DNA of 64,000 nucleotides from Luteibacter sp. dw_328. Lineage in GTDB: Bacteria > Pseudomonadota > Gammaproteobacteria > Xanthomonadales > Rhodanobacteraceae. How positions within the stretch are numbered: position 1 is the first letter of the stretch; each line of letters starts with the position of its first letter. The notes under the pieces were generated by a model. The model worked only from the letters and a program-made list of their open reading frames with translations. It was not told where the DNA came from and ran no database searches. The translations under genes were made by a program, and so were the position numbers. The DNA is taken from positions 310,001-374,000 of the forward strand of contig NZ_JAAVUW010000005.1 of the NCBI RefSeq assembly GCF_018449605.1, read 5' to 3'. Positions 36,426-45,213 of the stretch are shown here, piece after piece.

Positions 36426-37421
36426 TCAGAACTTGTACTGGTCGATGTTCTCGGCGGTGAAGATCAGCGGCTCACTGAAGATGATCACCTTGTCCTTGAC
36501 GGTGTAGTCGCCAAGGCCGGGAACGGAGAATGTGTCGTTGGGCTTGAGCGCATTGTTGGCGGCGAGGCGGGCGACATGCATCACCAACTGGCCCTCCTTC
36601 ACCTCGTCCCACAACGGGCTGGCCTTGATGATGCCGGCCTTCACGTACTGCCGGATCGCGTCGGGATTGCTGCATCCGGTAACGAAAACCTTGCCGGTGC
36701 GGCCGAGCTTTTGCACCGCCGCTGCCGCCCCGACCTCGGAAGCCCCGTCGGGCGCGATGATGGCCGCGACATTCGGATGCGCCTGCAGGATATTCAGCCC
36801 CGCGGTCAGCGACTTCGACGGATCGGACTGACCGTATTCGGTCGTGACTATCTTCATCTTCGGATAGGCGGTCTTCATGTACGCGGTCAGCGCATTGATC
36901 CACTCGTTCTGGATCGTGGCGTCCTTGGTCGACGATAGAATCGCCACTTCCGAATCGGCGGGAATGTACTTGGCGACCGAGTCGACCAGCGCCTTGCCGA
37001 ACGCCGGGTACTCGGTATTCTGGATGAAGAAGTCACGTGCATCGGGCGACACGTCACTGTCGTAGGAGACCACCTTGATGCCCTGCTTCATCGCACGCTT
37101 CAGTGCCGGTGCAAGCTGGGTCGGGTTGTTCGACGTGGTGGTGATGACATCGAACTTGCGGGCGATGAGACTGTTGAAGACGTCGACCTGGCCCTGCGCC
37201 GACGCGGTGACCGGGCCGGTGTAGAGAAAGTCGATGTTCAGCGTTTTTGCCGCCGCCTCGGCGCCCTGCTGGTTGGCCTTGAAGACGGACAGGCCAACCA
37301 GTTTCGGCACCATGGCCACCTTGATCCGTTTCGACGTATCGACGGTCTGGGCGGAGACAGCAGAGGCGATGGCCAGGGTAGCGGCGGCGGCCAGCACGAG
37401 CATGCGACGGGCGGTGATCAT
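36426..37421 (-). CDS. Sugar ABC transporter periplasmic binding protein (RhaS/LsrB-like)
   Basis: 331 residues with a Sec signal ending AVSAQ near residue 25. It is a periplasmic-binding-protein type 1 fold of the ribose class. Segments such as VPKLVGLSVFKANQQGA, ALKRAMKQGIKVVSYDSD, VTTEYGQSDPSKSL and FTAENIDQYKF resemble LsrB and RhaS. Compared from memory with LsrB, two AI-2 contact positions differ (Asp to Ile before QNEW, Ala to Gly after APD), arguing against AI-2. Context suggests a tetronate or related sugar acid as ligand. Confidence 0.88.
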   Translation of the reverse strand: MITARRMLVLAAAATLAIASAVSAQTVDTSKRIKVAMVPKLVGLSVFKANQQGAEAAAKTLNIDFLYTGPVTASAQGQVDVFNSLIARKFDVITTTSNNPTQLAPALKRAMKQGIKVVSYDSDVSPDARDFFIQNTEYPAFGKALVDSVAKYIPADSEVAILSSTKDATIQNEWINALTAYMKTAYPKMKIVTTEYGQSDPSKSLTAGLNILQAHPNVAAIIAPDGASEVGAAAAVQKLGRTGKVFVTGCSNPDAIRQYVKAGIIKASPLWDEVKEGQLVMHVARLAANNALKPNDTFSVPGLGDYTVKDKVIIFSEPLIFTAENIDQYKF

Positions 37422-37450
37422 GACTCCCTCCTGTGGATGGATAGCGACGC

Positions 37451-38548
37451 TCAGGGCGCGTCGTGACGAGTGGCGTCGGGTCCCGCGATGGCGGGTCGGC
37501 GGATGAGTGCGAGCAGGCGCTTACCGAAGCCGCCGACCCGCGTGCTGAAGATGTTGCGGATGGCGATCGAGCCGATCAGGATCGCGCCGGTCAGCATGGA
37601 GGTCACCATGTCCGAGAATCCGGCGATGAGCATGCCCTGACGAAGCAGGCCGAGCAGGAGTACGGCGACGATGACACCGCCCATGCGGCCTTCGCCGCCG
37701 AAGATGCTGACACCACCAAGCACGACCATCGCAATAGTGGTGAGCAGAAGCACGTCGCCCATGTCGGCGCGCGCCGCGCTGTAATAGGCCGACAACACGA
37801 GACCGGCGAGCGCCGCCATCATGCCGCTGATGACATAAGCCGCCGCCAGCACACGCGGCACGCGGATGCCGGAATAGCGTGCGGCCTCACTGTTGTAACC
37901 GACGGTGACGAGCTTGCGACCGAACGCGCTGCGGGTGACCAGTAACCAGAACAGCACGGCCAGCGGAATGAAGATAAGTAGTTGGTACGGGAACTGGAAA
38001 CTGCCCCACGCCATGGCGCCCGAACCCATGTTGTTGAAAGCATCGGGGAACCCCGACGGCGGCGAGTCGCCAGCGACGGCCACCGCTGCGCTCGTATAGA
38101 TGAAACTCGTCGCCAGCGTCGCGATCAGCGGTTCGATACGCAGAAGCACGATGACGGCCGCATTGATGCCGCCGAGCAAGCCGCCCATGGCCAGACCGAG
38201 CAGGCTCGCCACCCAGATGTTCAGCCCCATCGTCGCCCAAAGCTGCGCCGCGACAACGGCGGCGAGACTCGCGGTAGCACCGACCGACAGATCGATGCCT
38301 CCGGTGAAGATCACCAGTGACAGACCGAGCGCGACGATGCCGAACGGCAGGAAGTTGCTGGTCATGGCAAGGAAGCCGGACAGGTTGTCGAAGAACCCCG
38401 GCACGCCCAGACCGAAACTCGTCGTCACGATGATCAGCAGGACCAGCAGCGAGAGCTCCCAGCCGCCCAGGGAAAAGAGCCGACGTCGCCTCTTCGCCAT
38501 GGTCAGGTCGTCACCCGGGGTTGCACCGACGGTGGGCGAGACGCTCAT
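37451..38548 (-). CDS. Sugar ABC transporter permease (RbsC family), subunit 2
   Basis: 365 residues with 9-10 hydrophobic helices after a basic N-terminal tail (KRRRRLF). Family motifs include the EAA-like SVGATASLAAVVAAQL and GGVSIFGGEGRMGGVIVAVLLLGLLRQG. It pairs with the permease encoded just upstream (4-nt overlap), giving a heterodimeric channel as in AraGH-like and Lsr/Rha systems. A long charged C-terminal tail (KRLLALIRRPAIAGPDATRHDAP) is cytoplasmic. Confidence 0.9.
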   Translation of the reverse strand: MSVSPTVGATPGDDLTMAKRRRRLFSLGGWELSLLVLLIIVTTSFGLGVPGFFDNLSGFLAMTSNFLPFGIVALGLSLVIFTGGIDLSVGATASLAAVVAAQLWATMGLNIWVASLLGLAMGGLLGGINAAVIVLLRIEPLIATLATSFIYTSAAVAVAGDSPPSGFPDAFNNMGSGAMAWGSFQFPYQLLIFIPLAVLFWLLVTRSAFGRKLVTVGYNSEAARYSGIRVPRVLAAAYVISGMMAALAGLVLSAYYSAARADMGDVLLLTTIAMVVLGGVSIFGGEGRMGGVIVAVLLLGLLRQGMLIAGFSDMVTSMLTGAILIGSIAIRNIFSTRVGGFGKRLLALIRRPAIAGPDATRHDAP

Positions 38549-39537
38549 GCGCGCGCTCCTCGACGACCAAAACCGGCCTGGACGGCAGCGAGAATCATCA
38601 GGCCCTCACCCGCCGAGTACCAGATCGGCGGCACATGCAGGAAGACCAGGGCTGTCAGTACCACGGAAAGAAAAAGGCTGCCGAGTACCGTGCCGATGAG
38701 ATTGCCGCGGCCACCGGCGATGGCTGTGCCGCCGATCAGCGATACGGCGATGGATTGCAACTCGATGTGATCACCCGTGCCCGCGGTGACCGTAGCCGAG
38801 CCCGTGTAGCAGAGGAACATCAGCCCGGCGAACGCCGCGAGCATCCCGGACAGCGCGTAAACGCGAATGCGCACCCAGGTGACGGGCAGACCGGCCGCAT
38901 ACGCGGCGGAAGCGTTGTTACCGATGGCCAGCACCGCGCGTCCGAATCCCGTGTGGCGCAGCACGTACCAGCACAAAGCCAGGATCACGAGAAGTACGAC
39001 CACGGGCGTGGGGATGGGAACGACGTCTAGCAAATGGCCGTTACCAAACGCCGCGAACGTCGGGGATACCGCGTCGACCTGCGTGCCGTCGGAGTAGATG
39101 AAGGTCAGTCCGCTGTAGAGGCTATACGTACCCAGGGTCACGACGATCGGGGGAATGTCCATCGTCGCCACGAGAACGCCATTGATCGTCCCCAGGACCA
39201 GCCCGATGCATAGCGCCAGCGGTAACGCGGCGGCGAGGGACAGACCGTGCGTCTGCGCCAGCAATCCGCAGACCATCGCCGCCAGACCGAGGATCGGTGC
39301 CACCGACAGGTCAATGCCGCGCATCGCGATCACCAGCGTCTGACCCAGCGCCACGAGCGAAAGCACCACCGAGTTGAGCAGCATGAAGCGCAGGTTCTGC
39401 GCACCGACAAAGTCATGGTTGAGCAGACCGACGGTTATCGTCAGGCCGACCGTCACGGCGACCAGGGTCAATTCGCGCGTCATGGTGAAACGCGGGGCGA
39501 TGGCGCGCCGGCGCGAAGGCATGGCGACAGCACTCAT
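38545..39537 (-). CDS. Sugar ABC transporter permease (RbsC family), subunit 1
   Basis: 330 residues, about nine membrane helices. The family segment AMRGIDLSVAPILGLAAMVCGLL and the C-terminal block GGTAIAGGRGNLIGTVLGSLFLSVVLTAL are visible. It overlaps the ATPase gene before it (39534-39537) and the second permease after it (38545-38548) by 4 nt each, so all are translated in a coupled series. Substrate is shared with the binding protein encoded downstream. Confidence 0.9.
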   Translation of the reverse strand: MSAVAMPSRRRAIAPRFTMTRELTLVAVTVGLTITVGLLNHDFVGAQNLRFMLLNSVVLSLVALGQTLVIAMRGIDLSVAPILGLAAMVCGLLAQTHGLSLAAALPLALCIGLVLGTINGVLVATMDIPPIVVTLGTYSLYSGLTFIYSDGTQVDAVSPTFAAFGNGHLLDVVPIPTPVVVLLVILALCWYVLRHTGFGRAVLAIGNNASAAYAAGLPVTWVRIRVYALSGMLAAFAGLMFLCYTGSATVTAGTGDHIELQSIAVSLIGGTAIAGGRGNLIGTVLGSLFLSVVLTALVFLHVPPIWYSAGEGLMILAAVQAGFGRRGARA

Positions 39538-41078
39538 GGCGCCCCCTCCGCATGTGCGCTACCCAGGTACGACGCGCTGACTGCGGCAGGATTGATCTGG
39601 TCCCCGGTCAGTTCCGCGACAAGCTCACCTTCGTAGAGCGAAAGCACGCGGTCGCACAGGCGCACCAGCTCTTCTGTTTCCGAGGAGATCACCAACACGG
39701 CCATGCCGTCACGCGCCATGGCTTCGATCAGTTCGTAGATTTCTTCCTTCGACCCGACGTCGACGCCCCGCGTCGGCTCATCGAGAATGGCGACCTTCGG
39801 CCCGGTAGCGATCCACTTGCTGAAGACGACCTTCTGCTGGTTGCCGCCGGACAGCTCGCGCAGCGGTTGGTCGAGCCCGGCGCAGCGCACGCGGAAGTCG
39901 CGCACCGCTGTCGCACCCAGGCGTGTCTCGTCCGCGTCGCTGAGCAGGCCGGCGGACTGGCGCACACGTTCGAGCAGGCCGGAGGTGACGTTCTGGGCGA
40001 TCGTCATCGATAGCACCGCACCGTGGCGTGCGCGATCCTCCGGCACGTACACCAGTCCTTTGCGAATCAGGTCGTGGCAGGGTTTGCTGGTGACGGTCTC
40101 CCCCGCGAGGCGGACGCTGCCGGCCGTTGGCCGCCGGACGCCGAAGATCGTTTCCGCGATTTCCGTGCGGCCCGCGCCGACCAGGCCGGCTAATCCGAGG
40201 ATCTCCCCGCGGCGCAGCTGAAAGCCGATGCGACGGAAGCTGGGCTCGCTGGCCAGGCCGTCCACCTCGAGCACGGTCTGTTCGGTGACGTAGCTGGATT
40301 CTCGCCGCGGTATGTCGCGCAGGGTGCGCCCCACCATCGTCGAAAGCAGGCGGGCCCGGTCGAAGCTTCCGCGCTCCGCGCTGTCGACCAGGCGCCCGTC
40401 GCGCAGGACGGCGATGTCATCGCTGATCTCAAGCACTTCCTCGGTGCGATGACTGATAAAGCTCAACGTGCAGCCGTCGGCCGCGAGGCGGCGCATGATG
40501 ACGAACAGGTTGTCCACCTCATGCGAGGTGAGCGGTGAGGTCGGTTCGTCGAAAAGGATGATGCGACAGTCGTGCAACAGCGCCTTGGCGCACTCCACCA
40601 GCTGAAGCTGCGCGAGGCTCAGCGTCTTTGCGCAGCTGTCGATGTCGATATCCAGGTCGAGCATCCGCAGCACGGCCTGTGCACGCCGGCGCACGTCCTT
40701 CCAGTCGACGTGACGGAAGATCGCGCCGGTCATTGGCAGCCGACCGAGGAACATCGTCTCCGCGACGGTCAACTCAGGAAGCAAAAGCGGCTCCTGCGGC
40801 ACGAGATGAATGCCGTGCGCGTGAGCGGCGTGAGGCGACGCCAACCGCAGGGATTCACCATTGAGCGTGAGTTCGCCGGCGCTGGGCTGCAGCTGGCCGG
40901 CAAGGATGCGGAACATCGTCGACTTGCCGGCGCCGTTCTCACCCATGAGAGTCAGGATGCGTCCGGGGCGAAGCTCCAGGTCGATGCCGCGCAGGACTTC
41001 AACGGGGCCGAAGCGCTTTGCGATGCCGCGTGCACCGAGAAGGGCCTGCGCGACGGGTTCGCGGGACAACTGAATCAC
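39534..41078 (-). CDS. Sugar ABC transporter ATP-binding protein with two nucleotide-binding domains (RbsA/MglA family)
   Basis: 514 residues from a GTG at 41078, with GGAGG 4 nt upstream. A TTG 15 nt earlier is possible. Domain 1 has Walker A GENGAGKST, an atypical signature LSLAQLQLVECAKAL and Walker B IILFDEPTSPL. Domain 2 has a degenerate Walker A (GLVGAGRTE), as usual for this family, a good signature LSGGNQQKVVFSKW and Walker B VAILDEPTRG. It powers the importer of the acid-sugar island and is first in a six-gene minus-strand transcript. The operator lies 65 nt upstream. Confidence 0.92.
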   Translation of the reverse strand: MIQLSREPVAQALLGARGIAKRFGPVEVLRGIDLELRPGRILTLMGENGAGKSTMFRILAGQLQPSAGELTLNGESLRLASPHAAHAHGIHLVPQEPLLLPELTVAETMFLGRLPMTGAIFRHVDWKDVRRRAQAVLRMLDLDIDIDSCAKTLSLAQLQLVECAKALLHDCRIILFDEPTSPLTSHEVDNLFVIMRRLAADGCTLSFISHRTEEVLEISDDIAVLRDGRLVDSAERGSFDRARLLSTMVGRTLRDIPRRESSYVTEQTVLEVDGLASEPSFRRIGFQLRRGEILGLAGLVGAGRTEIAETIFGVRRPTAGSVRLAGETVTSKPCHDLIRKGLVYVPEDRARHGAVLSMTIAQNVTSGLLERVRQSAGLLSDADETRLGATAVRDFRVRCAGLDQPLRELSGGNQQKVVFSKWIATGPKVAILDEPTRGVDVGSKEEIYELIEAMARDGMAVLVISSETEELVRLCDRVLSLYEGELVAELTGDQINPAAVSASYLGSAHAEGAP

Positions 41079-41142
41079 AACACCTCCGACCAACGCGTTT
41101 GAATGCGGGTACCACGTGTGGCCGGACTATAGGCCCGTAGAA

Positions 41143-41157
41143 ATGGTAGCGCAATCA
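41143..41157. promoter_or_regulatory. Acid-sugar regulon operator (ABC/LacI copy)
   Basis: ATGGTAGCGCAATCA is the exact reverse complement of 34097-34111. It sits between the ABC operon (start 41078) and the divergent LacI gene (start 41302), closer to the ABC promoter. A separate small dyad TAAAA-GG-TTTTA lies at 41174-41185 and could be part of the lacI-side promoter. Confidence 0.7.
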
Positions 41158-41301
41158 TTTCAGGGTATTGATGTAAAAGGTTTTAATGGTGCGGTGCACA
41201 ACAAGGCACCGCCAGCGATGGCTGGTAGGCGTTCGTCGTTTGCATCATCATCCCCCTTCAATCAGGGTGTTAGCGCGAACATCGAAGGAGTCGGTCAACC
41301 C

Positions 41302-42324
41302 ATGAGTCCCGCCAAAGTCCCCGCCGAACGCACGGCGACACTGAAAGACGTGGCCGAGCACGCGGGCGTCTCGCCGATGACGGTGTCGCGCGCCTTGAAC
41401 AAGCCCGAGACGGTCTCCGATGCCTTGCGCGCGCGCATCGATGCGGCGATCGACGCACTGGGCTATGTCCAGAACCATGTGGCCGGTGCGCTGGCTTCGG
41501 CGGGTTCCAACGTCATTCCCGTGATCGTACCGTCGCTGTCGAACACCGTTTTCGTCGAGATCGTCGCGGGCATCCAGGAAGTGGCGCAAGCTGCCGGGTA
41601 TCAACTGATGCTGGGTAATACCGAGTACGACCTCGAACGCGAGTACACCGCGGTTTCCACCTTCCTGGGCTGGTCACCGCCCGGCATGATCATTGCCGGC
41701 ATGCGCCACCTCGACCGCACGCGCCATCTGCTCAAGCGCTGGGGCAAGCCTGTCGTTGAAACGATGGAGTTCGGCGCGCAGCCGATCGACATGAACGTCG
41801 GCTTGTCGCACTACAAGGCGGGTGAGGCGATGGCCGAACATCTCGTCGCGCGTGGCTACCGGCAGATCGTCTTCGTCGGCTGCCGTCTCGATGCGGACTA
41901 TCGCGCCGCGCAGCGATACAAAGGCATGGATCGCGTGTTGGCGAAACACGGACTGGCCCGGCGCGAAGCGCTGTCGTATGAAGAGCCAAGCAATCCCGCG
42001 CGCGGTGGCGATGCGCTGATGGAAGTGCTGAGCATGAAGCCGAAGGCCGACGCGATTTTCTTCGCCAACGACGACCTCGCCGTCGGCGCCATCCTTCGCG
42101 CGCAGCGCGAAGGTATCGCGGTTCCCAAACGGATCGCCATCGCCGGCTTCAACGGCCTGCCCTTCGCCAGCCTGGTGACGCCAGCGCTGACTACCATCAT
42201 GTCGCCTCGCCATGAAATCGGCCGTATCGCAGCGCAGCAACTGATCGAGCGTATTTCCGGTCGCACGCCGACCAAACGTCGTGTGGATGTTTCATTCGAG
42301 ATGCAGGTACGCGAAAGCACCTGA
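41302..42324 (+). CDS. LacI-family transcriptional regulator of the acid-sugar island (GntR-type)
   Basis: 340 residues from the ATG at 41302 with AAGGAG 11 nt upstream. The HTH is at about 13-32 (TLKDVAEHAGVSPMTVSRAL), followed by the hinge ALGYVQNHVAGALAS and a periplasmic-binding-like effector domain with DAIFFANDDLAVGAILRAQREG. It is divergent from the ABC operon. The identical dyad in both the ABC and ltnD/otnC promoters makes it the likely repressor of all three transcripts, relieved by a C4 acid or intermediate. Confidence 0.9.
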   Translation: MSPAKVPAERTATLKDVAEHAGVSPMTVSRALNKPETVSDALRARIDAAIDALGYVQNHVAGALASAGSNVIPVIVPSLSNTVFVEIVAGIQEVAQAAGYQLMLGNTEYDLEREYTAVSTFLGWSPPGMIIAGMRHLDRTRHLLKRWGKPVVETMEFGAQPIDMNVGLSHYKAGEAMAEHLVARGYRQIVFVGCRLDADYRAAQRYKGMDRVLAKHGLARREALSYEEPSNPARGGDALMEVLSMKPKADAIFFANDDLAVGAILRAQREGIAVPKRIAIAGFNGLPFASLVTPALTTIMSPRHEIGRIAAQQLIERISGRTPTKRRVDVSFEMQVREST

Positions 42325-42339
42325 GATGCTTTAGCCGGC

Positions 42340-43506
42340 TCAGCGCGAGATGATGTGCGCAAACCACTCCCATCCACGCAGCTTGGCGGTGATGAGCTTC
42401 ACGCAGGTCAACATCGGTACGGCGAGCAACGCCCCGGGAATGCCCCAGATCCAACCCCAGACCAGCAGCCATAGCAGGATGGCGACGGGGCTCAGCCGTG
42501 AACGGCGACCCTGAAGCATCGGCGTCAGCAGGTTACCTTCGATCGCCGTGATGCCGGCGAAGGTGGCCGCAGGCAATAACGCCGGGCCCAGTTCCTGGAA
42601 GTGCAGCACGCCGACGATCGACAGGATCGTCGTCGTCGTGATGGCGCCGACGTAGGGAATGAAGTTGGCGATGGCAGCGACGGAGCCCCAAAGCAGGGGA
42701 TCGGGCACGCCGTAGAGGTAAAGCATGCCGGCCGTCACCAGCCCGAGTGTCACATTGATAGCCGCCGTAAGCAGCAGATAACTCGATACCTCGGTCTGGA
42801 TGCTGCGCACGATGCTTACCGTGTGCCGCTTGTAGGCGAAGGTTGGCGATATCTCCACCGCTCGCCGCAGGATTTCGTCGCCGTAGACGAGGAAGAAGAA
42901 CACCAGTAGCGCCACGGTGAGCACGCTGGCCAGCACTTTCGGCGCGCCAGCAACGATGTCCCAGGCGGTGAAGGCGAAATCGTTGCTGGCCTGCGGTGCG
43001 TTGCGCGCAACCGTGCCGCCGACCAGTGTCTGCGTGGCCCGACTCGCCGCTTCGATCTGCTGCGTCATCGGTTTGATCTTCGGCGCGAAGGTGCGCATGG
43101 CGGCCGGCGCTTCATGGAACCAGTTCAGTGCGGGCGTCGACAGCGTTGCGACGGCGGAGACCAGTCCGACGCCAAGTAGCAGCATGACGGTGACCGCCGC
43201 AAACCAGCGCGGCAGTCGAATGCGCGCCGCGGCCACGACGATCGGGTTCAGTGCCAGCCCGATGAAAGCGGCAAGCACGAGGGGAACGAGCAACGATTTG
43301 CCGATCGCCACCGTGTAGACGGTGGCCAGCAGGATCATGGCGGTCAGTGAGATGCGAATAGCGACCAGGTGCCGCGAGATACGTCGTGTGCTGCGACTGC
43401 TACCGGGTTTCCGGCGCGCCCGTGCGACGGCAAGCGAGGACACGGCGACGCCTGGCGGCGCCGGGGACGGAACCGGTGCAGGCAAAGGGCTGGGAAAGTC
43501 GCTCAC
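42340..43506 (-). CDS. AI-2E family transporter (PerM-like permease)
   Basis: 388 residues. A proline/basic N-terminal tail of about 45 residues is followed by 7-8 membrane helices with the AI-2E pattern, including the long amphipathic middle region and the ends ANFIPYVGAI and LLVWGWIWGIPGALLAVPML. The family name does not prove autoinducer export; relatives include Na+/H+ antiporters and uncharacterised permeases. It overlaps the start-side neighbour (43503-43506) and ends a run of small membrane-protein genes. Confidence 0.9.
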   Translation of the reverse strand: MSDFPSPLPAPVPSPAPPGVAVSSLAVARARRKPGSSRSTRRISRHLVAIRISLTAMILLATVYTVAIGKSLLVPLVLAAFIGLALNPIVVAAARIRLPRWFAAVTVMLLLGVGLVSAVATLSTPALNWFHEAPAAMRTFAPKIKPMTQQIEAASRATQTLVGGTVARNAPQASNDFAFTAWDIVAGAPKVLASVLTVALLVFFFLVYGDEILRRAVEISPTFAYKRHTVSIVRSIQTEVSSYLLLTAAINVTLGLVTAGMLYLYGVPDPLLWGSVAAIANFIPYVGAITTTTILSIVGVLHFQELGPALLPAATFAGITAIEGNLLTPMLQGRRSRLSPVAILLWLLVWGWIWGIPGALLAVPMLTCVKLITAKLRGWEWFAHIISR

Positions 43507-43832
43507 GCCGTGCCGTCGGCAGCGTCGGCCGCGGCGTCGGCTGCGTTACCGGCGAAGTCACCCAGGAAGCTGCCTGCCGCCATGGAGATCACTTTGCCAA
43601 TGATGTCGGCGGTGCCGCCGGCAACGAGCCCGCTCACGCCGGGAATGGCGAGCGGATTGACCTTGATGCTGCTCAGCAGCACGCCGGAGCCGGCAGCGAG
43701 ACCCAGGACAGTAAGAGGGTATTCGTAGCCACGGGCGATAAGCGCCGCGGCCGGTTCGACGGTCTTTTCCCGTGCGATGGCTACTTCGGCCCGAGCCTTT
43801 GTGACCCTCGCCATATTGTTGAAGATGCCCAT
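43503..43832 (-). CDS. Small hydrophobic protein of unknown function
   Basis: 109 residues. A polar N-terminal third (NNMARVTKARAEVAIAREKTVEP) is followed by two hydrophobic segments rich in Gly/Ala (LTVLGLAAGSGVLLSSI; PLAIPGVSGLVAGGTADIIGKV). The C terminus repeats Ala-Ala-Asp. I do not recognise the family. It lies 3 nt after the holin-superfamily gene and overlaps the permease gene by 4 nt, so it is almost certainly expressed. Confidence 0.6.
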   Translation of the reverse strand: MGIFNNMARVTKARAEVAIAREKTVEPAAALIARGYEYPLTVLGLAAGSGVLLSSIKVNPLAIPGVSGLVAGGTADIIGKVISMAAGSFLGDFAGNAADAAADAADGTA

Positions 43833-43835
43833 CGT

Positions 43836-44318
43836 TCAGTCCTTAACCTTGAGCTCGCCTTCGGCCTTACCCTGCTTCGCCGCTTCCCGGGCAAGTGTTG
43901 CCAGTTCGGCGCGAGAGGCCGGAAGGGTAAGCCAGTGCATGCCCCGACGGAAGACCAGAATCGCCAGTACGAGCAGAATCAGCTGCAGACCGGCGAGCGC
44001 AGCGAGCGCCCAGGCCCAGGAGCCGAACCACTGCGCGAGCCCCCAGCCCGCCAGGGCAAGCAGCGTCAATCCAAGCGCCACGGCGAAGACGATAGCCGCC
44101 AGCCCCATGAACAGCATCATCGTGATGCCGCTTCGGGCCAGGCTCAATTCGGCGAGGATCAACCGAAGCTGCGCACCGAACAGGCTCTTCAGGCCCACGC
44201 CGAGCCTGCGCACGTCGTCGAACCAGGCGGGAATCTTTACACCGGCGCCCTTGGGCGCTTGCGCGCCCGGCACCGGCTCTTCCACGTCACTCTGCCCCGA
44301 GGGACCGTCTTCCAACAT
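43836..44318 (-). CDS. Phage-holin superfamily III-type small membrane protein
   Basis: 160 residues. About 55 residues of N-terminal polar sequence precede an amphipathic helix (LGVGLKSLFGAQLRLILAELSLA) and two membrane helices (GITMMLFMGLAAIVFAVALGLTLL; WALAALAGLQLILLVLAILVF). The pattern matches the Actino-holin/YqjE group often encoded beside DUF883 proteins, as here. Despite the name, these chromosomal proteins are envelope-stress associated, not lytic. Fits the neighbouring ElaB/YqjD-like gene. Confidence 0.75.
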   Translation of the reverse strand: MLEDGPSGQSDVEEPVPGAQAPKGAGVKIPAWFDDVRRLGVGLKSLFGAQLRLILAELSLARSGITMMLFMGLAAIVFAVALGLTLLALAGWGLAQWFGSWAWALAALAGLQLILLVLAILVFRRGMHWLTLPASRAELATLAREAAKQGKAEGELKVKD

Positions 44319-44344
44319 GCGTCTTGCCCCCGGGGAGAAGTGGA

Positions 44345-44734
44345 TCAGCTACGCAGGATGCGACCGGCCAACCAGCCGGCAGCGATCGCCAGCGCAATGG
44401 ACTGTACCGGCTTCTCGCGAACGTAGTCGCGCGCCGTGTCCAGCCAGTCGTTCGCCGTATCCACGGCCTCGCCATACACTTCCTTGCCGCGGAGCTTTGC
44501 CTCTTCGGCCTTCTCGGCAGCGCGAGTGGCGCCGTAAGCGGCCTTGTCGGTGGCGTTGTGCAGCGACGACTCAACCTTGTCGGCAGCGCGGTCCACGGCG
44601 TCCTTCGTACGGTCGATGGTGTCGGACGTGGCCTGCTTCACTCGCTCGGCACTGGCGTCGATGCGCTCGGCGGCCGAAACGGTGTTCGCGGCGGCGGTCG
44701 CGACGTTGGCGACATGGTCGGCGGGTTTGTTCAT
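44345..44734 (-). CDS. DUF883 (ElaB/YqjD-like) membrane-anchored helical protein
   Basis: 129 residues from the ATG at 44734 with GGAG 9 nt upstream. The body is a long charged helix rich in Ala, Asp and Lys (ASAERVKQATSDTIDRTKDAVDRAADKV). The C terminus is the DUF883 anchor VREKPVQSIALAIAAGWLAGRIL. E. coli homologues bind ribosomes at the membrane in stationary phase. It lies 26 nt upstream of the holin-type gene, reproducing the yqjD-yqjE order. Confidence 0.8.
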   Translation of the reverse strand: MNKPADHVANVATAAANTVSAAERIDASAERVKQATSDTIDRTKDAVDRAADKVESSLHNATDKAAYGATRAAEKAEEAKLRGKEVYGEAVDTANDWLDTARDYVREKPVQSIALAIAAGWLAGRILRS

Positions 44735-44934
44735 GACGAAGTTCTCCGGAAGCGGGATAGGACACGGTAAAGCAGGAAGGGTGAGGTAAAGGTCATCATT
44801 GCCGCGGTGCCCGACGGGGTGCAATCCGTTCGCGACCCGATCGGCGGACCACGCAAAGAGCGGGCTCCTGGCGCCCTCGACTGTCGCAGCAGAACCCCTC
44901 GCTGCGACAAGGACGCCTCGCCAGCCCACGGCAG

Positions 44935-45093
44935 CTACACGCTGCGGCCGCGGAAGAACGAGATGATGGCCAGGATAAGGAAGATGATGAAAAGGATCTT
45001 CGCAATACCTGCGGCCGTGCCTGCTATGCCGCCGAAGCCGAATACCGCCGCGATGATTGCGATGACGAGGAAGACGAGGGCGTAGTGCAGCAT
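44935..45093 (-). CDS. DUF1328 small membrane protein (YtjA-like)
   Basis: 52 residues. It starts [22 protein letters not shown], continues [19 protein letters not shown] and ends in RGRSV, which is the DUF1328 pattern: two helices with a Gly-rich turn. These proteins are stress-induced and uncharacterised. A GGAG lies about 11 nt before the ATG. It is separated by 200 nt from the DUF883 gene, so it may have its own transcript. Confidence 0.85.
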   Translation of the reverse strand: MLHYALVFLVIAIIAAVFGFGGIAGTAAGIAKILFIIFLILAIISFFRGRSV

Positions 45094-45213
45094 GGTCGGG
45101 GTACTCCAGTGGGTGGGATGGCGCGAGCCCATTTAGTCCCGGCCACCGCGCATACCGCGTGAAGCCCCGCCACCTCACTCAAAAGTCGTTCAGCCTTGCG
45201 CTTCACTTGGTCG

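Noticed and set aside
42340-43506. Link between AI-2E transporter and the LsrB-like protein as a quorum-sensing system
   Set aside because: They are on separate transcripts, the family name does not prove AI-2 transport, and the binding protein seems to lack AI-2 contacts.
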